This document shows positions 37,071-45,912 of a DNA stretch of 64,000 nt, in pieces; position 1 is the stretch's first letter; every line of letters starts with the position of its first letter. The DNA is from Pseudomonas synxantha (GTDB taxonomy: Bacteria > Pseudomonadota > Gammaproteobacteria > Pseudomonadales > Pseudomonadaceae), in assembly GCF_900105675.1 (NCBI RefSeq), contig NZ_LT629786.1, positions 2,604,001 through 2,668,000 of the forward strand, read 5' to 3'. Both the position numbers and the translations under genes were made by a program. The notes below the pieces were generated by a model. That model made no database searches. It had not been told where the DNA came from and was given only the letters and a program-made list of their open reading frames with translations.

Positions 37071-38439
37071 GGGCTGGCGCTCTTCCAGCAGTCGCTTGTT
37101 GGCGCTGTACAGTTCGTTGTTCGTGGCCTGGAGCTGCATCCTCATGGGGGTGCTGTACTACGAGGTATCAGGTTACCTGGGCGATTTATCGCGCCACTCC
37201 CTGCTGCAGCGCCAGCATTTATTCCAGCGCTTCGACGGCGAAGAACTGGTGGAAGCCTTGACCACCAGCATGACCTTCGACATGAAGGGCGTGGACGCCT
37301 ATGGTCTGTTCGATGAGCAATTTCGCCCCCTGAGCGGGCCGATCCGTACGGTGCCGGCCGACCTGCCTTTGGATGGCAAGATCCACGCGCTGGCCAATTG
37401 CGTCGAATCCGACGACCCGAAACTGCCCAAGGACAGCTGCGACGCCGTGGCTACCCGCACCGGCGACGGGCGCTGGCTGGTGCTGGTGCGCGCCAACGGT
37501 TCGCTGTTCGGCGTGACCCGGATCATCTGGCACGCCTTGCTGTGGGCCCTATCGTTGACCATCATCCCTGGCGCTGCCGGCTGGCACCTGCTGCGCCGTC
37601 GCCCGCTGCGGAGGATTCGCGGGATCCAGGCCAGCGCCGAAGCCATCGTCGCCGGTGACCTGACGCACCGCTTGCCGCTGTCCAACCGCCGTGACGAGTT
37701 GGACATGCTCGCCGCCATCGTCAACGCCATGCTCGACCGCATCGAGAAACTGATGAACGAGGTCAAGGGTGTGTGCGACGCCATCGCCCACGACCTGCGT
37801 ACCCCGCTCACACGCCTGCGAGCACAGCTTTACCGCATCAAGCAGCAAGCCGAGGAAGACTCCGCCCACGCGGTAAAACTCGATGATGCGATAGCCGAAA
37901 CCGACACGTTGATGGCGCGCTTTCGCGGGCTGCTGCGCATTTCCGAACTGGAGGACCACCAGCGCCGCTCAGGTTTCCTGGTACTGGACCCGCTGCCGCT
38001 GCTGCGCGAATTGCACGACTTCTATCTGCCCCTGGCTGAAGAAGGCGAAATGGAACTGGTGCTGCAGGCGCCCGAATCACTGCCGTGGGTTACCGGCGAC
38101 CGCGCGCTGTTGTTTGAAGCCTTGGCCAACCTGTTGAGCAACTCGATCAAGTTCACCCCGCCTGCCGGCAAAGTCATCCTGCGGGCGGTCAATGATATGG
38201 GCAGCACCCGTATCGAAGTGCTTGACTCAGGGCCGGGGATTCCGGCGGCCGAGCGCGCTTCGGTATTCCAGCGCTTTTATCGGGTGGATGAAAGCGATCA
38301 GCACGGCGGTTTTGGCTTGGGGTTGTCGATTGTGGCGGCGATCATCAACTTGCACGGCTTCAAGCTCGACGTCGGCACCAGCGAACTGGGCGGCGCCCGG
38401 TTGGTACTGGAGTGTCGCCAGCAGTTGATACCTGACTAG
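37048..38439 (+). CDS. Sensor histidine kinase
   Basis: The 463-residue protein has two transmembrane helices (about 17-38 and 158-178) flanking a 120-residue periplasmic sensor region with two cysteines, then HAMP (about 180-235). The dimerisation H-box is AIAHDLRTPLTRLRAQLYR, and the ATPase has an N-box LANLLSNSIKFTP, a G1 box SGPGIP and a G2 box GFGLGLSIV. It phosphorylates the OmpR-type partner. Signal unknown. Its start overlaps the regulator by 23 bp. Confidence 0.88.
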   Translation: MSLLNPSKGWRSSSSRLLALYSSLFVAWSCILMGVLYYEVSGYLGDLSRHSLLQRQHLFQRFDGEELVEALTTSMTFDMKGVDAYGLFDEQFRPLSGPIRTVPADLPLDGKIHALANCVESDDPKLPKDSCDAVATRTGDGRWLVLVRANGSLFGVTRIIWHALLWALSLTIIPGAAGWHLLRRRPLRRIRGIQASAEAIVAGDLTHRLPLSNRRDELDMLAAIVNAMLDRIEKLMNEVKGVCDAIAHDLRTPLTRLRAQLYRIKQQAEEDSAHAVKLDDAIAETDTLMARFRGLLRISELEDHQRRSGFLVLDPLPLLRELHDFYLPLAEEGEMELVLQAPESLPWVTGDRALLFEALANLLSNSIKFTPPAGKVILRAVNDMGSTRIEVLDSGPGIPAAERASVFQRFYRVDESDQHGGFGLGLSIVAAIINLHGFKLDVGTSELGGARLVLECRQQLIPD

Positions 38440-38462
38440 ATCGTCGGGGCACAGAGAACCAA

Positions 38463-38491
38463 ATGTGGGAGGGGGCAAGCCCCCTACCACA
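38463..38491. repeat. Collapsed REPIN hairpin
   Basis: ATGTGGGAGGGGGCAAGCCC followed by CCTACCACA: REP outer arms joined without the middle, one mismatch. It lies between convergent gene ends. Confidence 0.75.
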
Positions 38492-38512
38492 GGGGGACCG
38501 AGGCATTGAGCG

Positions 38513-40123
38513 CTACAACACACTCCCCATGGCCTTGATCAACACCGGATCAAATGCATAGATATCCGGCGCGTAGACCAGGCTTCCCTCGCGATCCACC
38601 TCCACGGTCCAATACCCCAACAACACCGGCACTGGCGTGGCCAGCCTGAATTCATGGGTCACACCAGTGGCCAGCAATTCATCAGTGCGGGTGCGTTCGG
38701 CCGGGGTCACCAGCAGGTCACGTAACAGCAGCGGCTGCTCGACACGCACGCAGCCGGAACTGAACGCCCGCGGCCCCTTGGTGAACAGCGGTTGGCTGGG
38801 GGTGTCGTGCAGGTACACGGAATACGGGTTGGGGAAACGCATCACGATCTTGCCCAGCGGGTTACGCGGGCCGGCCTGCTGACGCAGCAGGATGTTGCCT
38901 GGGCGCGCCCAGTCAACTTGCTCGGGCGCCAGCGGGTGGCCTTCGGCGTCGAGCACTTGCAGGTTTTGCTGGCGCAGGTATTCGGGGTTGAGGCGGATGG
39001 CCGGGAGCTTGTCCTCGCGCATGATGGTCGGCGGGATGGTCCAGGTGGGGTTGAGGGTCAACCGTGTGATGCGCGACTTGAGCAACGGCGTCTGGCGTTC
39101 GGCGCGCCCGACCTGCAGGCGGGTTTGCCACACCGGGATGCCGCTCTGGTACACGCTCAGTTGCGCGGCCGCCACATTGACCACGACGCCTTCGGGCTCA
39201 AGGTCCTGGGCCAGCCAGCGGAAACGTTCCAGGTTGATGCGCAGTTGTTCGCGGCGCACCGCCGGGCTGATATTGAGCTCGGCCACGGTGCCCGCACCGA
39301 TCACGCCGTCGGCTTGCAAGGAGTGGCTGAGTTGGAATGCCTTCGCCGCCTTGACCAGGTCCCCCTGATATTGCTTGCCGTTGGGCAACTTGGCCAGATA
39401 GCCGCCACTGTGCAGGCGCCGCGCCAGTTCCGGCACGCGCGGATCTTCCATGCCGGGGCGTAATAACGGGCCACTGCCCACCGCGTCCCAGTGCGGTAAA
39501 GGCTGTTGGCGCACGTTGGAATAGGCATTGCGCAGGCTGCGATACAAATCCGCACTGGGGCGCGCCTGGTCGAACGCCTTGACCATGTCCTGCAAGCCGG
39601 TCGCGGCAAATGCCAATACTGCAGTGTTCGGGTCTGTTGTGGGCGGTTGAGAATGCCACAGCGGTTCATAGCGCGATTGCAGCAGGCGCCCGTAATGCAA
39701 ATCGTGCAGGGCCTGCAGGTACTGCTGGCTGGTCGCGATATCGCTGCACAGCACGTTAGCCGTGGCATCCACCGTGGGCAAGCTATAGTGGGTGGGGTCC
39801 AGGCCGTCGTCGGCGAGCATCAGCAGCTGGGTTTGCAAGGCTTTGCGGGGCTCGTCGGCCGACCACAGCGACGCATTGCCCTGCTGCTGGTAAAAGGCTT
39901 GCAGGCGCACCAACGCGGTGGCGTCGATCCGCGGGGCCAACTGGGGGCAGACGCTGGGCAATTGCGCCAAAGCCTGTTGCACGGGCGCCAGGTCGACCGG
40001 CGCCGGCGTGGTCACCGGCAACGGCTCCAGCGGCGGTGCATCGGCCATGGCGACCAATGGTGCAACGAGCAGGCAAATGCTCAAGTAACATGCGTGTTTT
40101 TTGAACAATTGACTGAGCTCCAC
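38513..40123 (-). CDS. L,D-transpeptidase, YcbB/LdtD type
   Basis: About 536 residues. A signal peptide (FKKHACYLSICLLVAPLVAMADA) is followed by a scaffold domain, a peptidoglycan-binding repeat (LVKAAKAFQLSHSLQADGVIG) and a C-terminal YkuD catalytic domain with HDTPSQPLF and the nucleophile motif SSGCVRVEQP. It cross-links peptidoglycan meso-DAP residues (3-3 links) or attaches to them in the periplasm. The true start is uncertain: GTG at 40123 or TTG at 40108, both near GGAG. The longer frame to 40342 would overlap the divergent transpeptidase. LdtD-like by length. Confidence 0.82.
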   Translation of the reverse strand: MELSQLFKKHACYLSICLLVAPLVAMADAPPLEPLPVTTPAPVDLAPVQQALAQLPSVCPQLAPRIDATALVRLQAFYQQQGNASLWSADEPRKALQTQLLMLADDGLDPTHYSLPTVDATANVLCSDIATSQQYLQALHDLHYGRLLQSRYEPLWHSQPPTTDPNTAVLAFAATGLQDMVKAFDQARPSADLYRSLRNAYSNVRQQPLPHWDAVGSGPLLRPGMEDPRVPELARRLHSGGYLAKLPNGKQYQGDLVKAAKAFQLSHSLQADGVIGAGTVAELNISPAVRREQLRINLERFRWLAQDLEPEGVVVNVAAAQLSVYQSGIPVWQTRLQVGRAERQTPLLKSRITRLTLNPTWTIPPTIMREDKLPAIRLNPEYLRQQNLQVLDAEGHPLAPEQVDWARPGNILLRQQAGPRNPLGKIVMRFPNPYSVYLHDTPSQPLFTKGPRAFSSGCVRVEQPLLLRDLLVTPAERTRTDELLATGVTHEFRLATPVPVLLGYWTVEVDREGSLVYAPDIYAFDPVLIKAMGSVL

Positions 40124-40148
40124 TCCACAGCTTGGGGATCGACTGTAG

Positions 40149-40877
40149 ATGCTGACTTTTATGCGCCGCCTCGGAATAACCACCGTGGGCTTGATGACCG
40201 GGAGCCTGGCTTTACTGAGCAATGTTGCGCTCGCCGCCAATGGCCCCCCTCCTTCCTTGTATAGCAGCCTGGCGCGCTCGGCTCCAGAACTCAATCCCGC
40301 CGTGCTGAAAAGCGCCTTGAGCGCAGTGCAGTGCGCGGTCAATAACGGCGAGGAACGTTCCGATCGCCTAGCGGTTATTGACTACTCCCAGCCCTCGACC
40401 GCTCGTCGGCTGTGGATCTTCGATTTGCGCAAACAGACTCTCGTGCTGCGTGACCTGGTGGCCCATGGAGCCAAGTCCGGGGAAAACTTCGCCACCCAGT
40501 TCTCCAACCTCGAGGGCAGCCACCAGTCCAGCCTCGGCTTGTTCCGCACCCAGGAAAGCTACCTCGGCACCCACGGCTACTCGCTGCGCATGGATGGCCT
40601 GGAACCCGGCTTCAATGACCTGGCGCGCGACCGTGCCATCGTGATCCATGCCGCCGACTACGTCAGCCCCTTGTGGAGCAAGCGCGAAGGCCGCATCGGC
40701 CGCAGCCAGGGCTGCCCGGCGGTGCGCCCACAGGTGGCGCGCCAGGTAGTGGACAAGCTCAAGGGTGGGCAGTTCATGTTCTCCTGGTACCCGGACCAGC
40801 GCTGGTTGAAGTCCTCGACCTACCTCAATTGCAAACCCCAACAGGTGGCGAGTAGTCGTACAATCCGTGGCGGATAG
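40149..40877 (+). CDS. L,D-transpeptidase catalytic-domain protein (YkuD_2 type)
   Basis: The 242-residue exported protein has a signal (MRRLGITTVGLMTGSLALL, ending near ALAA). The catalytic region includes VIHAADYVSPLW and GRSQGCPAVRP, the Cys-containing motif of the family. It is divergent from the larger L,D-transpeptidase, the starts being about 25 bp apart. It is a predicted periplasmic cell-wall enzyme; substrate not established for this subfamily. ATG at 40161 is an alternative start. Confidence 0.75.
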   Translation: MLTFMRRLGITTVGLMTGSLALLSNVALAANGPPPSLYSSLARSAPELNPAVLKSALSAVQCAVNNGEERSDRLAVIDYSQPSTARRLWIFDLRKQTLVLRDLVAHGAKSGENFATQFSNLEGSHQSSLGLFRTQESYLGTHGYSLRMDGLEPGFNDLARDRAIVIHAADYVSPLWSKREGRIGRSQGCPAVRPQVARQVVDKLKGGQFMFSWYPDQRWLKSSTYLNCKPQQVASSRTIRGG

Positions 40878-40907
40878 CCTGTCCCCACAGATAAAAGAGA
40901 GCGTCGC

Positions 40908-41654
40908 ATGCTTCTACACACCTCCACCTGGATCGAAATCGGGCAGTTTCTGGAACGCAGTCGCACGGTGGTGATTCCCATCGGCTCCAACGAACAACAT
41001 GGCCCTACCGGCCTGCTGGGCACTGACTGGATGTGCCCGGAGATCATCGCCCATGAGGCGCAAAAAAATGCCGACATCCTCATCGGCCCGACCTTCAATA
41101 TCGGCATGGCCCAACATCACCTGGGCTTCCCCGGCACCATCTCCCTGCGCCCTTCCACCTTTATCGCCGCGATTGGCGACTGGGTGCGCTCGCTGGCCGG
41201 GCATGGTTTCGAAAAGATCCTGTTTTTGAACGGCCACGGCGGCAATATCGCCACAATCGAAGCAGCGTTCTCCGAGCTGTACGCCGAAGCCAGCTTCGCC
41301 CGCCGCCCGGCCGGCTTCGCGCTGAAGCTGGTCAATTGGTGGGACCTGGAAGGCGTAACGGACCTGGCCCACCGCCAATTTCCGGTCGGCCACGGCAGCC
41401 ACGCTACGCCGTCGGAGATCGCAGTGACGCAGTGGGCATACCCGCAGTCGATCAAGTCGGCCGAGTACTCGCCGCAAATTGCCAACACCGGCCCGATCCG
41501 CGAAGCCCTGGACTTCCGCGCACGCTTCCCCGATGGGCGCATGGGTTCGGACCCGGCGCTGGCGACGGTGGAGAAAGGCGGTGAGCTGGTGGCGTTGGCG
41601 GCGCAGGGGCTGATCAAGACGGTCGATAGTTTCAGCAACGAAGCCAAACCTTGA
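40908..41654 (+). CDS. Creatininase-family amidohydrolase
   Basis: The 248-residue protein has the metal-binding set typical of the family: GSNEQHGPTGLLGTDW (Glu/His/Asp), a GMAQHHLGFPGT segment and LNGHGGNIATIEAA. The family includes creatinine amidohydrolase, MftE-type peptidases and related enzymes cleaving cyclic or strained amides. No creatine pathway genes are nearby, so creatinine as substrate is doubtful. ATG follows AGAGAG. It lies 30 bp downstream of the transpeptidase gene, possibly co-transcribed. Confidence 0.78.
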   Translation: MLLHTSTWIEIGQFLERSRTVVIPIGSNEQHGPTGLLGTDWMCPEIIAHEAQKNADILIGPTFNIGMAQHHLGFPGTISLRPSTFIAAIGDWVRSLAGHGFEKILFLNGHGGNIATIEAAFSELYAEASFARRPAGFALKLVNWWDLEGVTDLAHRQFPVGHGSHATPSEIAVTQWAYPQSIKSAEYSPQIANTGPIREALDFRARFPDGRMGSDPALATVEKGGELVALAAQGLIKTVDSFSNEAKP

Positions 41655-41670
41655 GCCCAATGATGGTCCA

Positions 41671-41764
41671 AATGTGGGAGGGGGCTTGCTCCCGATAGCA
41701 GTGTGTCAGTCAGCTCATCTGTAGCTGACCCACCGCCATCGGGAGCAAGCCCCCTCCCACATTT
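41671..41764. repeat. REPIN
   Basis: AATGTGGGAGGGGGCTTGCT and its inverted partner, between convergent gene ends (creatininase-family and lipoprotein genes). Confidence 0.95.
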
Positions 41765-41791
41765 TGAAATGCATTGCCTTTCAGAACGGGC

Positions 41792-42133
41792 TTACTTACA
41801 GTCCTGGGCCGCCTGCTCAAGCCGCGACGGTTTGATCGCCGAGGCCAGCGGTTTGCGCTCATACAGGAACACCTTGGTGCCGTCCTGGGACTTGTAGGCC
41901 TCCAGCACATCATCGGCAGCAATCTTGCTGGTCAACAACACCTTGGCGTGGCGCGAGTTCTGCGTCACGGTGGAGGTGATGCCGTGTTTTTCCAGCTTGG
42001 GCAATACGCACTGCACATAGCCTTGAGGAGTCTTGGCGGTTTGCAGGGTCAGTGAGGGAGCATTCGGGGCAGTGATACATCCGGTCAGCGACAGAGCAGT
42101 GAAGGCCAGGGCCGGGGCAAAAGAAGAGCGCAT
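41792..42133 (-). CDS. Small putative lipoprotein
   Basis: The 113-residue protein has a lipoprotein signal, MRSSFAPALAFTALSLTGC (acylated Cys19), followed by a compact mixed domain with KLEKHGITSTVTQNSRHAKV and a second Cys near the C-terminus (AAQDCK). Family not recognised. It is 45 bp downstream of the hypothetical exported protein gene, same strand. Confidence 0.65.
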   Translation of the reverse strand: MRSSFAPALAFTALSLTGCITAPNAPSLTLQTAKTPQGYVQCVLPKLEKHGITSTVTQNSRHAKVLLTSKIAADDVLEAYKSQDGTKVFLYERKPLASAIKPSRLEQAAQDCK

Positions 42134-42178
42134 ACAGATTCCTGAAAATAACCAATAGGGTTTACATCCATTCGCGGG

Positions 42179-42823
42179 TCAACCTGCGCGAACCAGGGCC
42201 TTTAGCGATACGTCGAATTGCTTCAGGGCGTCTTGCTGGACATCGCGTTGTTGCTCGATCAGCGCGGCGATCTCAGGCGCGGCCTTATCGTGCACCCACA
42301 CCGACGGCACATGCTTGTCCACCGAGCCTTCAGCCTTGGCGATGTACTGCAGGTTCGCGTCATAGAAACGTGCGGCAAAGCGCGCCTCGACCCGGTCGTT
42401 ATGCTGGGTCAGCAATTGGTTATGGGCATCGAGCACCACCACCACGTCCGGATGTGCCCGCACCAGGGCATCCAGGCTGCTATAGACCGTCACCGAGAGA
42501 AAAGTGCCCTGTAGCGAATTCATCAACCAGTCGATGGCCAGTTCCGGATCGGAGCTGTTGACGAACGCCTCGCGAATCCGCCCATCCAACGCGTCCTTGG
42601 CGCCGTTCAGGGCCATGGCGTGGTAGCGGTCAAGGTAATTGAGGTTCTCGCGAGTGTTTTCGCTGAACAACACTCCCACTGACTGGGCGCGCTGCAGGGA
42701 GTCTACGCCAGCGGCAAGTGGCAGCAAATGGCCTGTACGCAGTTCATCGGCAATCGCCGGGGTGGTCATGGCCGCCGTGCCCAGCATCAGGGCCATTAGT
42801 GCAAACTGGATAATTGTCCTCAT
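42179..42823 (-). CDS. Exported protein of unknown function
   Basis: The 214-residue protein has a signal peptide (MRTIIQFALMALMLGTAAMTTPAIA). It is mostly helical, with DVVVVLDAHNQLLTQHNDRV in the middle. The longer frame to 43072 lacks a ribosome site; ATG at 42823 follows AAGGAAA. No recognised domain. Possibly in one unit with the following lipoprotein. Confidence 0.6.
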   Translation of the reverse strand: MRTIIQFALMALMLGTAAMTTPAIADELRTGHLLPLAAGVDSLQRAQSVGVLFSENTRENLNYLDRYHAMALNGAKDALDGRIREAFVNSSDPELAIDWLMNSLQGTFLSVTVYSSLDALVRAHPDVVVVLDAHNQLLTQHNDRVEARFAARFYDANLQYIAKAEGSVDKHVPSVWVHDKAAPEIAALIEQQRDVQQDALKQFDVSLKALVRAG

Positions 42824-42960
42824 CGCGCATTTCCTTGAGCCGCGTTTCGATGTGCAGATTCTGCGCGATTGGCGAAAAAACAGAACTTGTGATCCTTGAT
42901 GGTGACTATCATTTGAACCGATAGTGTCAGGCAGCCGATAAAATCTATAAGGACCCCGCC

Positions 42961-43245
42961 ATGAAGCCCTACCAGAAAACCTTCGACCGCATCCGCGAAG
43001 CCGTACTACCGGAGTTTCGCGAGCGGGTCGCCGATTACCTGGTCGATTATGAAGACGTGCTGCTGGACCCAAGCGCCGATGCTGAACAACGCTCGGCTAG
43101 CGCCCAACAACTACGCGGCTACCTGCGGGGCTTGAACACCACACGGGTGCTGGGCATGGCCCACTGGGAGGACCTCGACCGACGTATCGAGGAAGAGTGG
43201 CAGCTAGAGCACAGGCCGCTGCAGGTTGACCCACTCCCGAACTGA
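42961..43245 (+). CDS. Small conserved hypothetical protein
   Basis: The 94-residue acidic, helical protein has no signal, e.g. MKPYQKTFDRIREAVLPEFR. ATG is behind ATAAGGA. Its end overlaps the convergent GST gene by 42 bp. Family unknown. Confidence 0.55.
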   Translation: MKPYQKTFDRIREAVLPEFRERVADYLVDYEDVLLDPSADAEQRSASAQQLRGYLRGLNTTRVLGMAHWEDLDRRIEEEWQLEHRPLQVDPLPN

Positions 43246-43830
43246 CGGGCGTTGCCACTGGCGTTGCGCGTACGCCACCAGCTCGGTCGGTACGGCGTCT
43301 GCGTTGAGGATCAAGCGGTTGAGCATCACCGCCAGGTCCACATCGGCAATCGACCACTCACCGAACAAATACTCAGGGTTGCCTGCCAGAAGTGCCTGAG
43401 CAGCAGTGATCAACTTGCCCGCAGCAGCCTGAGCCACCGGCGATAAAGGCGGCATCTTCTGCCCGTAGAACACCACCAGCGTCGAGCGCTCCTGGCGGAT
43501 CGGCAGCAAATCGCTGCGCAGCCAGGCCTGGACCTGTCGCGCCCTTGCCCGCTGCTGCAGATCAGTTGGGTAAACGCAGATCTGAGGGTACGCCTGGTCC
43601 AGGTACTCAGTGATTGCCGAAGATTCCGACAGCGTGAAATTACCGTGTTCCAGAGTGGGTACCCGTTGGGTCAGGGAGCGTTGGGCGTAATCTGCCGACT
43701 GGTTTTGTCCAGCATCCAGATCCAGAGGAACCGTCTCGAACGCCAAACCTTTTTCCCGCAGCGCGACGAACACCGACATGGCGTAGGGGCTGGTGAACAG
43801 CGAATCAACGTAGAGGCGCAGTTGGCTCAT
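43204..43830 (-). CDS. yfcF: Glutathione S-transferase, YfcF-like
   Basis: The 208-residue protein has a thioredoxin-fold N-terminus with the Ser-containing site SLFTSPYAMSVFVALREKGL. RVPTLEHGNFTLSESSAITEYLDQ (the cis-Pro and Ser-Ser glutathione-binding positions) follows, then an all-helical C-terminal domain with FGEWSIADVDLAVML. YfcF has glutathione transferase/peroxidase activity. Convergent 42-bp overlap with the preceding small gene. Confidence 0.78.
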   Translation of the reverse strand: MSQLRLYVDSLFTSPYAMSVFVALREKGLAFETVPLDLDAGQNQSADYAQRSLTQRVPTLEHGNFTLSESSAITEYLDQAYPQICVYPTDLQQRARARQVQAWLRSDLLPIRQERSTLVVFYGQKMPPLSPVAQAAAGKLITAAQALLAGNPEYLFGEWSIADVDLAVMLNRLILNADAVPTELVAYAQRQWQRPSVREWVNLQRPVL

Positions 43831-43940
43831 AGGCTATCTCCGGTGGATGAGCCTCTAAGCTACGAGATTCGGGTCGATAAGGACAATGCAGGGTTTTTAT
43901 GGGGGCATTCCTGGTGGGAATACAAAAGCCGCCCCGGTGC

Positions 43941-45107
43941 CTAGCTGCTACTGTTATTTGACAGTAAAACTGTCACCAGCGCTCCCAAGACGCCTAAACC
44001 AAGGGTTAGTAATGCCACGCCATGCATGCCAACGGCAATGAGCAGTGATGCTAATGCTCCGAATAACAGAGCAACTAGCTGTTGCAAGAAGCTAAACAGC
44101 ATCATTGCCTCAATACCTGGGTATTTTTTTACCGCCATGGACGCGACACAGGGGTAGATCATTGCCTGGGCATACCAGACTGCTAGATATGCCAAAAACA
44201 CAAAGTGACGATCCAAGTGCTTTAAGGTTGTTAACAAAAATATCAACACCGCAAAAAGCAGCACACCGCCGGCCATAATTGAAAGTGCAGATATGCTAAC
44301 CGACCTCAATGCATACCTTACAGACAGCGCCCCGCCGAAATAGGCAAGCCCCAGCCATACCCCAAACATCCCGTATTGCGCGCTATCCCACTCCAATAGC
44401 GCGTCAAAAACGTAGACACCTACACCTTGGTACACAACAAACACCCCATAACCACACCCGCCTAGTATGACCGGCAAATAAAAGCTGGGATGACTGACCA
44501 TAGCTGCATACCTTGGACGTCCGACTCGCTGCTGACTGTCGATATCCAGAGCAGACAGAATCTCTCTTACAGGCAGTACCAAGATAGCGCAGATGATTGA
44601 GCCGCACGCCATGACCACTGCCACCACTTCCCAGCGAAAAAAAGAAACTAAAAACCCGCTTGCGACTTGTCCCGCCACCAACGCAAAAACAAATGAATAG
44701 GATAAAAGGGATAAAGTCCTCGCCAAGTGAGCTCCCGAGAAAACCTGCGATAACAATGCGCGTCCCAGCAACGCCGCCCCGCCGCCACCCAAGCCTTGCA
44801 GCAGCCTGGAAAAATAAAAGCTTTTATCGTCATAAGCCCACACGGATAAAAAACTTCCACAAAAGAACATGCAGCAGAACACCCACAGAACTGCCGAACG
44901 ACCAAATAACCGAATAAGGTGAGCGGTGAAAGTCAATGGGACTGCGGCACCGCTTAAATACATCAGCAAAGCGTTGTAGCCTTCAGCCGCACTCATACCG
45001 AGCGCATTAACGATGTAAGGCGTGGCAGGCAGATAAAGTGTCACGCCTAGCTGGGCCATTACGGTGGTACTGCAAGCTAAAATCAGTATCCGCACATTTG
45101 GCTGCAA
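43941..45107 (-). CDS. MFS transporter of foreign-looking composition
   Basis: The 388-residue protein has 12 hydrophobic helices and MFS drug-antiporter features (RLLQGLGGGGAALLGRALLSQ, and LPATPYIVNALGMSAAEGYN of the Bcr-like N-terminus). Base composition is clearly lower in G+C than neighbours: the line at 44221-44280 has 24 G/C of 60. Codon use includes many A/T third positions. This suggests recent transfer. No mobile-element ends are seen. Substrate unknown; a peptide or antibiotic exporter is plausible. Confidence 0.75.
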   Translation of the reverse strand: MQPNVRILILACSTTVMAQLGVTLYLPATPYIVNALGMSAAEGYNALLMYLSGAAVPLTFTAHLIRLFGRSAVLWVFCCMFFCGSFLSVWAYDDKSFYFSRLLQGLGGGGAALLGRALLSQVFSGAHLARTLSLLSYSFVFALVAGQVASGFLVSFFRWEVVAVVMACGSIICAILVLPVREILSALDIDSQQRVGRPRYAAMVSHPSFYLPVILGGCGYGVFVVYQGVGVYVFDALLEWDSAQYGMFGVWLGLAYFGGALSVRYALRSVSISALSIMAGGVLLFAVLIFLLTTLKHLDRHFVFLAYLAVWYAQAMIYPCVASMAVKKYPGIEAMMLFSFLQQLVALLFGALASLLIAVGMHGVALLTLGLGVLGALVTVLLSNNSSS

Positions 45108-45301
45108 GTCATGCGTCCCAGGTCAGTTGTCCTGATAATGATGTTTGAGCACGCAAGAAACCTTTACAAGCACGCGAAGTATGGGATTTAACCTAAAACT
45201 TTGTAGGCGAATTCTTCAAGTGATTCAGGTCTCCTCCAAGCTAACCGACGCACCGCACTGTTGGATCAGCTGAAGGCGCTCAGCACGCCCCCTCCTACGC
45301 C

Positions 45302-45853
45302 TTACCCCGCAAACCCACCCTCACCCAAAAAAACCTGTTCCGCTGGTGTCGTAGCCCTGCCCAACACCGCATTACGATGAGGAAAGCGCCCAAACCGCTC
45401 AATGATAACGGCGTGTTCCTTGGCCCAGTGGTAGGTATTGGCATCCAACTGCTGGTTGAGCGTCAGCGAGCGTTGCTGGTCCTGCGGATCTTCCGAGTGT
45501 TCAAACGGCAAATAACAGAACGCACGCAACTGGGGTTCGATCTGTTGATCCAGCCCGGCGTCCACCATCTGATGTGCATACAGGCGTGCCAGCGGGTCGG
45601 TGGCGAACATATGCGCGGTGCCGCGAAAGGCGTTACGCGGGTACTGGTCCAGCAGGATCAATAACGCGAGCGCACCGTCGGCGCAGGTCAGCCAATCTTC
45701 CAGTTCGCGCCGTGCGGCCTGCATATGGGTGGTATAGAAGGTGTCGCGAAAGGTTGTGTCGAAGCCATCGTCCTTGGCGAACCAACGCTTGGGCCCCGCC
45801 TGTTTCCAGAATTCGATCACCGCCTTGGCTGATTGCGTCTTTATGCTGATCAT
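45302..45853 (-). CDS. DUF924 family protein
   Basis: The 183-residue soluble helical protein has VIEFWKQAGPKRWFAKDDGFD, LLDQYPRNAFRGTAHMFATD and RFGRFPHRN, the family landmarks. The ATG pair at 45856/45853 follows GAGG. Structure is TPR-like; function not established. Divergent from the DUF1624 protein. Confidence 0.8.
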   Translation of the reverse strand: MISIKTQSAKAVIEFWKQAGPKRWFAKDDGFDTTFRDTFYTTHMQAARRELEDWLTCADGALALLILLDQYPRNAFRGTAHMFATDPLARLYAHQMVDAGLDQQIEPQLRAFCYLPFEHSEDPQDQQRSLTLNQQLDANTYHWAKEHAVIIERFGRFPHRNAVLGRATTPAEQVFLGEGGFAG

Positions 45854-45912
45854 CATGCGCCTCAAATGTTATAGGATAACGTCAATTATTTGCCCGCTTG
45901 TGATTCCCACTT

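Noticed and set aside
40124..40342. N-terminal extension of the large L,D-transpeptidase
   Set aside because: It overlaps the divergent transpeptidase gene and would hide the signal peptide.
42824..43072. N-terminal extension of the exported protein at 42179
   Set aside because: It lacks a ribosome site and would bury a clear signal peptide; it also overlaps the divergent gene's start.
43941..45301. Low-G+C MFS gene considered as part of a prophage or transposon
   Set aside because: No integrase, transposase, terminal repeats or attachment duplications were seen around it.
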